Shown here: in pieces, positions 5,729 through 7,088 of the stretch
How the letters are laid out: every line of letters starts with the position of its first letter
Position numbering within the stretch: the first letter of the stretch is position 1
NCBI GenBank assembly: GCA_022545875.1
Contig: JAKEIF010000136.1
Coordinates: 1 to 7,088, forward strand
Source: Nitrososphaera sp.
GTDB lineage: Archaea > Thermoproteota > Nitrososphaeria > Nitrososphaerales > Nitrososphaeraceae
DNA length: 7,088 nucleotides
Reading direction: 5' to 3'
Made by a program: the position numbers and the translations under genes
Notes under the pieces: model-generated
What the model was told of the DNA's origin: nothing
Database searches by the model: none
What the model saw: only the letters and a program-made list of their open reading frames with translations

Positions 5729-6112
5729 TTGCTGAAGAGCCCGCAGCGTGATAAGTCGCCTGATAGGGCCGACAAGGAGGATCAGCAGACTGTCAAAAGT
5801 AAGGGCAAGCACGCGTCTTCAACCGAGAACAGGAGGATGGTCTGGGAAAATGTCGTGTGGCCGCTGATCCTCGAGATCAACAGGTCTTATTTTTCTCTGA
5901 AAGAGTATCACGTAAAGCGGGATGAATTCTGCAAGAAATCCGGAACACAGCCATCAAAGGTAGCCGGCGGCTTTGTATCACTTTTGATAAAGGGCATACT
6001 TTCGAGAAACAAGAATGTCTATTCAATCCACTACAGACTCATTCCATACATGAGGAAAAAGGCTTCCCTAGAGTATGGGCTCGTGATCCGGGAAGTAAAC
6101 ACGAAGCGTTAG
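5729..6112 (+). CDS. Small basic hypothetical protein, possible winged helix
   Basis: The 127-residue product is not one I recognise. Residues 1-36 are charged and probably disordered (many Lys, Asp, Ser, Gln). The rest is compact and very basic: MVWENVVWPLILEINRSYF (37-55), SLKEYHVKRDEFCKKSG (56-72), a helix QPSKVAGGFVSLLIKGI (74-90), and a hairpin-like LSRNKNVYSIHYRLIPYMRKK (91-111). This order, helix then turn then helix then basic beta wing, suggests a winged-helix nucleic-acid-binding protein, but no diagnostic motif confirms it. TTG 5729 is the only start before a stop codon upstream, and fits the TATA-like box at 5697. An ATG at 5837 would drop the disordered tail; the AGGAGG touching that ATG is too close to act as a ribosome site. 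It could regulate its divergent neighbour, which is inference. Confidence 0.7.
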   Translation: MLKSPQRDKSPDRADKEDQQTVKSKGKHASSTENRRMVWENVVWPLILEINRSYFSLKEYHVKRDEFCKKSGTQPSKVAGGFVSLLIKGILSRNKNVYSIHYRLIPYMRKKASLEYGLVIREVNTKR

Positions 6113-6116
6113 AGTC

Positions 6117-6122
6117 AAATAT
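6117..6122 (+). promoter_or_regulatory. TATA-like box of the tRNA-Gln gene
   Basis: AAATAT is centred about 29 bases before the mature tRNA 5' end at 6149, so transcription would begin within a few bases of it. Confidence 0.45.
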
Positions 6123-6143
6123 CCGGTCAGATAGCCGGAATAT
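6119..6143. repeat. Imperfect inverted repeat over the tRNA promoter
   Basis: ATATCCGG (6119-6126) is mirrored by CCGGAATAT (6135-6143) around an 8-base spacer, with one extra A in the right arm. It overlaps the TATA-like box and the space before the tRNA 5' end. It may be an operator or chance, since CCGG is itself palindromic. Confidence 0.3.
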
Positions 6144-6170
6144 TGGTTAGCCCGGTCGTCTAGTGGCCAA

Positions 6171-6190
6171 TCTCCAAGGTTGAGGGCTAG
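6171..6190 (+). other. tRNA intron 1 in the D arm (position 21/22)
   Basis: This is the insert between AGUGGCCAA and GGAU of the D arm. It folds as a bulge-helix-bulge. Exon GGCC (6165-6168) pairs with intron GGCU (6185-6188) as the central 4-pair helix. The 3-base bulges AA|U (6169-6171) and AG|G (6189-6191) are split at the predicted cut sites. An intron stem CUC/GAG (6172-6174 with 6182-6184) closes a 7-base loop. The outer helix beyond the second bulge is weak, so it is a relaxed form of the motif. Confidence 0.8.
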
Positions 6191-6206
6191 GGATTTCAGG
6201 CTCTGG

Positions 6207-6226
6207 ATCTTACTATAAGAAAAGAA
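6207..6226 (+). other. tRNA intron 2 at the canonical position 37/38
   Basis: This insert follows G37. Bulges GG|A (6205-6207) and AA|A (6225-6227) flank a central helix CUCU (6201-6204) with AAAG (6221-6224), which has one C-A mismatch at C34. The intron stem UCUU/AAGA (6208-6211 with 6217-6220) has a 5-base loop. The geometry matches the substrate of the archaeal tRNA splicing endonuclease. Confidence 0.85.
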
Positions 6227-6264
6227 ACCTGGAGACAGCAGTTCGAATCTGCTCCGGGCTACCA

Positions 6265-6273
6265 TTTCTTTTT
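6265..6273 (+). terminator. T-rich terminator after tRNA-Gln
   Basis: TTTCTTTTT directly follows the encoded CCA and is a typical archaeal tRNA transcription end. It lies just before the stop codon of the convergent carboxykinase gene. Confidence 0.5.
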
Positions 6274-6276
6274 GAT

Positions 6277-7088
6277 TTATGCGCGGGGCCCAGCTTCGAC
6301 TATTTCTTTCTGGACATTGCCAAACTTTTCAAAATTCTTTACGAACAAAAGCGCCAGTCGCCGGGCCGCCGCATCATACCTCTCCTTGTCTGACCAAGTA
6401 TTCCGTGGATCAAGGACGTCATTGGGAACGCCGGGACAGGAGACCGGCATCTGAAGATTAAAGATCTCGTGTCGCTTGAGAGCAACCTTGTCTATATCGC
6501 CATTAATGGCTGATGTCACCATTGCCCTGGTGTAAGAGAGGTTCATCCTCTTTCCAACCCCGTATGGGCCGCCTGTCCATCCTGTGTTTATCAGGTAAAC
6601 CCGCGTGTCATGCGTAGTTATTTTTTTGCCTAGCATCTTGGCATATTCCTGGGCATGCAGTGGCATGAACGGAGCGCCAAAGCAGGTCGAGAAGGTTTCC
6701 TTGGGTTCCGTGATTCCCCGCTCTGTGCCTGCGAGCTTGCTTGTGTAGCCGGACATGAAATGGTACATCGCAGCTTCCTTTGACAGGCTTGCTATCGGAG
6801 GCATGACTCCGAATGCATCGGCAGTCAGAAAGACAACCACCTTTGGATGGCCTGCGATGCTCGGCATCATTGCACCGTCGATATAATCCAGCGGATATGC
6901 AACGCGGGTGTTTTCAGTTAAACTGCCGTCGTCAAAATCGGGCTCTCTGCTTTCATCCCGGATAACGACATTCTCCATGACGGAGCCAAATCGGATCGCA
7001 TTCCAAATCTGCGGTTCCTTTTCAGCCTTCAGGTTTATGCATTTGGCATAACAGCCTCCTTCGAAATTGAAAATTCCGGAATCCGACC
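6277..7088 (-). CDS. pckA: Phosphoenolpyruvate carboxykinase (ATP), C-terminal part (start lies beyond the right edge)
   Basis: The enzyme interconverts oxaloacetate plus ATP and phosphoenolpyruvate plus CO2 plus ADP, the entry to gluconeogenesis. This matters in an autotroph that builds sugars from C4 acids of its carbon fixation cycle. It is cytosolic. The minus frame is open to the window edge and gives 269 residues, about half of a usual 520-540-residue ATP-type enzyme. It starts [15 protein letters not shown], the segment directly after the kinase-2 motif. Then come [11 protein letters not shown] (31-41) and [14 protein letters not shown], with the substrate-binding Arg of the family. 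[45 protein letters not shown] and the nucleotide-binding [16 protein letters not shown] follow. The ATP rather than GTP type is clear from these motifs. The P-loop and metal ligands lie outside the window. The stop at 6277 leaves only 12 bases to tRNA-Gln. Confidence 0.96.
   Translation of the reverse strand, partial: SDSGIFNFEGGCYAKCINLKAEKEPQIWNAIRFGSVMENVVIRDESREPDFDDGSLTENTRVAYPLDYIDGAMMPSIAGHPKVVVFLTADAFGVMPPIASLSKEAAMYHFMSGYTSKLAGTERGITEPKETFSTCFGAPFMPLHAQEYAKMLGKKITTHDTRVYLINTGWTGGPYGVGKRMNLSYTRAMVTSAINGDIDKVALKRHEIFNLQMPVSCPGVPNDVLDPRNTWSDKERYDAAARRLALLFVKNFEKFGNVQKEIVEAGPRA

Larger units (their letters stand above)
6149..6264 (+). tRNA. tRNA-Gln (anticodon CUG) with two introns and encoded CCA
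   Basis: The acceptor stem is AGCCCGG (6149-6155) with CCGGGCU (6254-6260), then discriminator A6261 and an encoded CCA (6262-6264). The D arm is GUCU (6158-6161) with GGAU (6191-6194). The anticodon stem is UCAGG (6196-6200) with CCUGG (6228-6232). The T arm is AGCAG/CUGCU around UUCGAAU (6242-6248). Removing two 20-base introns (6171-6190 and 6207-6226) leaves a standard 76-base tRNA including CCA, with loop CUCUGGA and anticodon CUG (6203-6205). The A1-U72 first pair is the feature by which archaeal GatDE recognises tRNA-Gln for transamidation of Glu-tRNA-Gln, which supports the identity. The gene has its own TATA-like box and a T-rich 3' flank, and converges on the carboxykinase gene 12 bases away. 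Confidence 0.93.

Noticed and set aside
5831..5839. AGGAGG next to ATG 5837 as a ribosome site and start
   Set aside because: The purine tract touches the ATG with no spacing, so it cannot pair properly. The leaderless TTG at 5729 has a well-placed TATA-like box. A shorter protein is still not excluded.
6150..6156. tRNA acceptor stem starting at G6150
   Set aside because: Starting at 6150 breaks pairing with CCGGGCU. Starting at A6149 gives seven perfect pairs and the A1-U72 pair expected for archaeal tRNA-Gln.
6068..6265. Leftward reading frame across the tRNA gene
   Set aside because: It is antisense to the tRNA and the end of the preceding gene, and the tRNA structure fully accounts for the sequence.
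1..7088. CRISPR arrays, insertion sequences, integrase or toxin-antitoxin genes
   Set aside because: No spaced direct repeats, transposase motifs, terminal inverted repeats or recognisable toxin/antitoxin pairs were seen on either strand.

Overview
The window looks like chromosomal DNA of an ammonia-oxidising archaeon of the Nitrososphaera type (Nitrososphaerota/Thaumarchaeota). The evidence is an archaeal-type HMG-CoA synthase, a tRNA-Gln with introns and an A1-U72 pair, exported proteins with N-terminal anchors or a C-terminal PEF-type tail, and archaeal TATA-like boxes 25-30 bases upstream of start codons with no Shine-Dalgarno leader (leaderless transcripts). Base composition is moderate. 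The genus is an inference from these features and no database was consulted.

Left part (1-1082). A partial HMG-CoA synthase gene (isoprenoid lipid synthesis) runs leftward off the window. A 199-base divergent promoter region separates it from a small thaumarchaeal protein gene, probably of the DUF6659 family. The 119-base gap after that gene holds a TATA-like box followed by two stem-loops. I propose this as a candidate small RNA or structured 3' element.

Centre (1083-4224). A leftward two-gene operon encodes a 494-residue secreted, C-terminally anchored beta-rich protein and, through a TAATG stop-start overlap, a 132-residue cytosolic protein of unknown function. Divergent from it, with only 80 bases between, is a 392-residue protein with an N-terminal membrane anchor and two conserved-looking cysteines. 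Both large proteins act outside the membrane and may share one promoter box.

Right part (4225-7088). A leaderless Fe/Mn superoxide dismutase gene ends at a T-rich terminator and converges with a gene for a CxxxxCxxCC (YkgJ-like) cysteine-cluster protein. That gene is divergent from one for a small basic protein that resembles a winged helix, and the two promoters are interlocked. Next is tRNA-Gln(CUG) carrying two separate 20-base introns, one in the D arm and one at the canonical 37/38 site. It converges on the C-terminal half of an ATP-type phosphoenolpyruvate carboxykinase gene (gluconeogenesis), which runs off the right edge.

Most genes are housekeeping or clade-specific genes. I see no insertion sequence, CRISPR array, phage gene or other sign of recent transfer. 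The most interesting items are the doubly interrupted tRNA-Gln, the candidate structured RNA at about 1006-1080, and the divergent secreted-protein locus.
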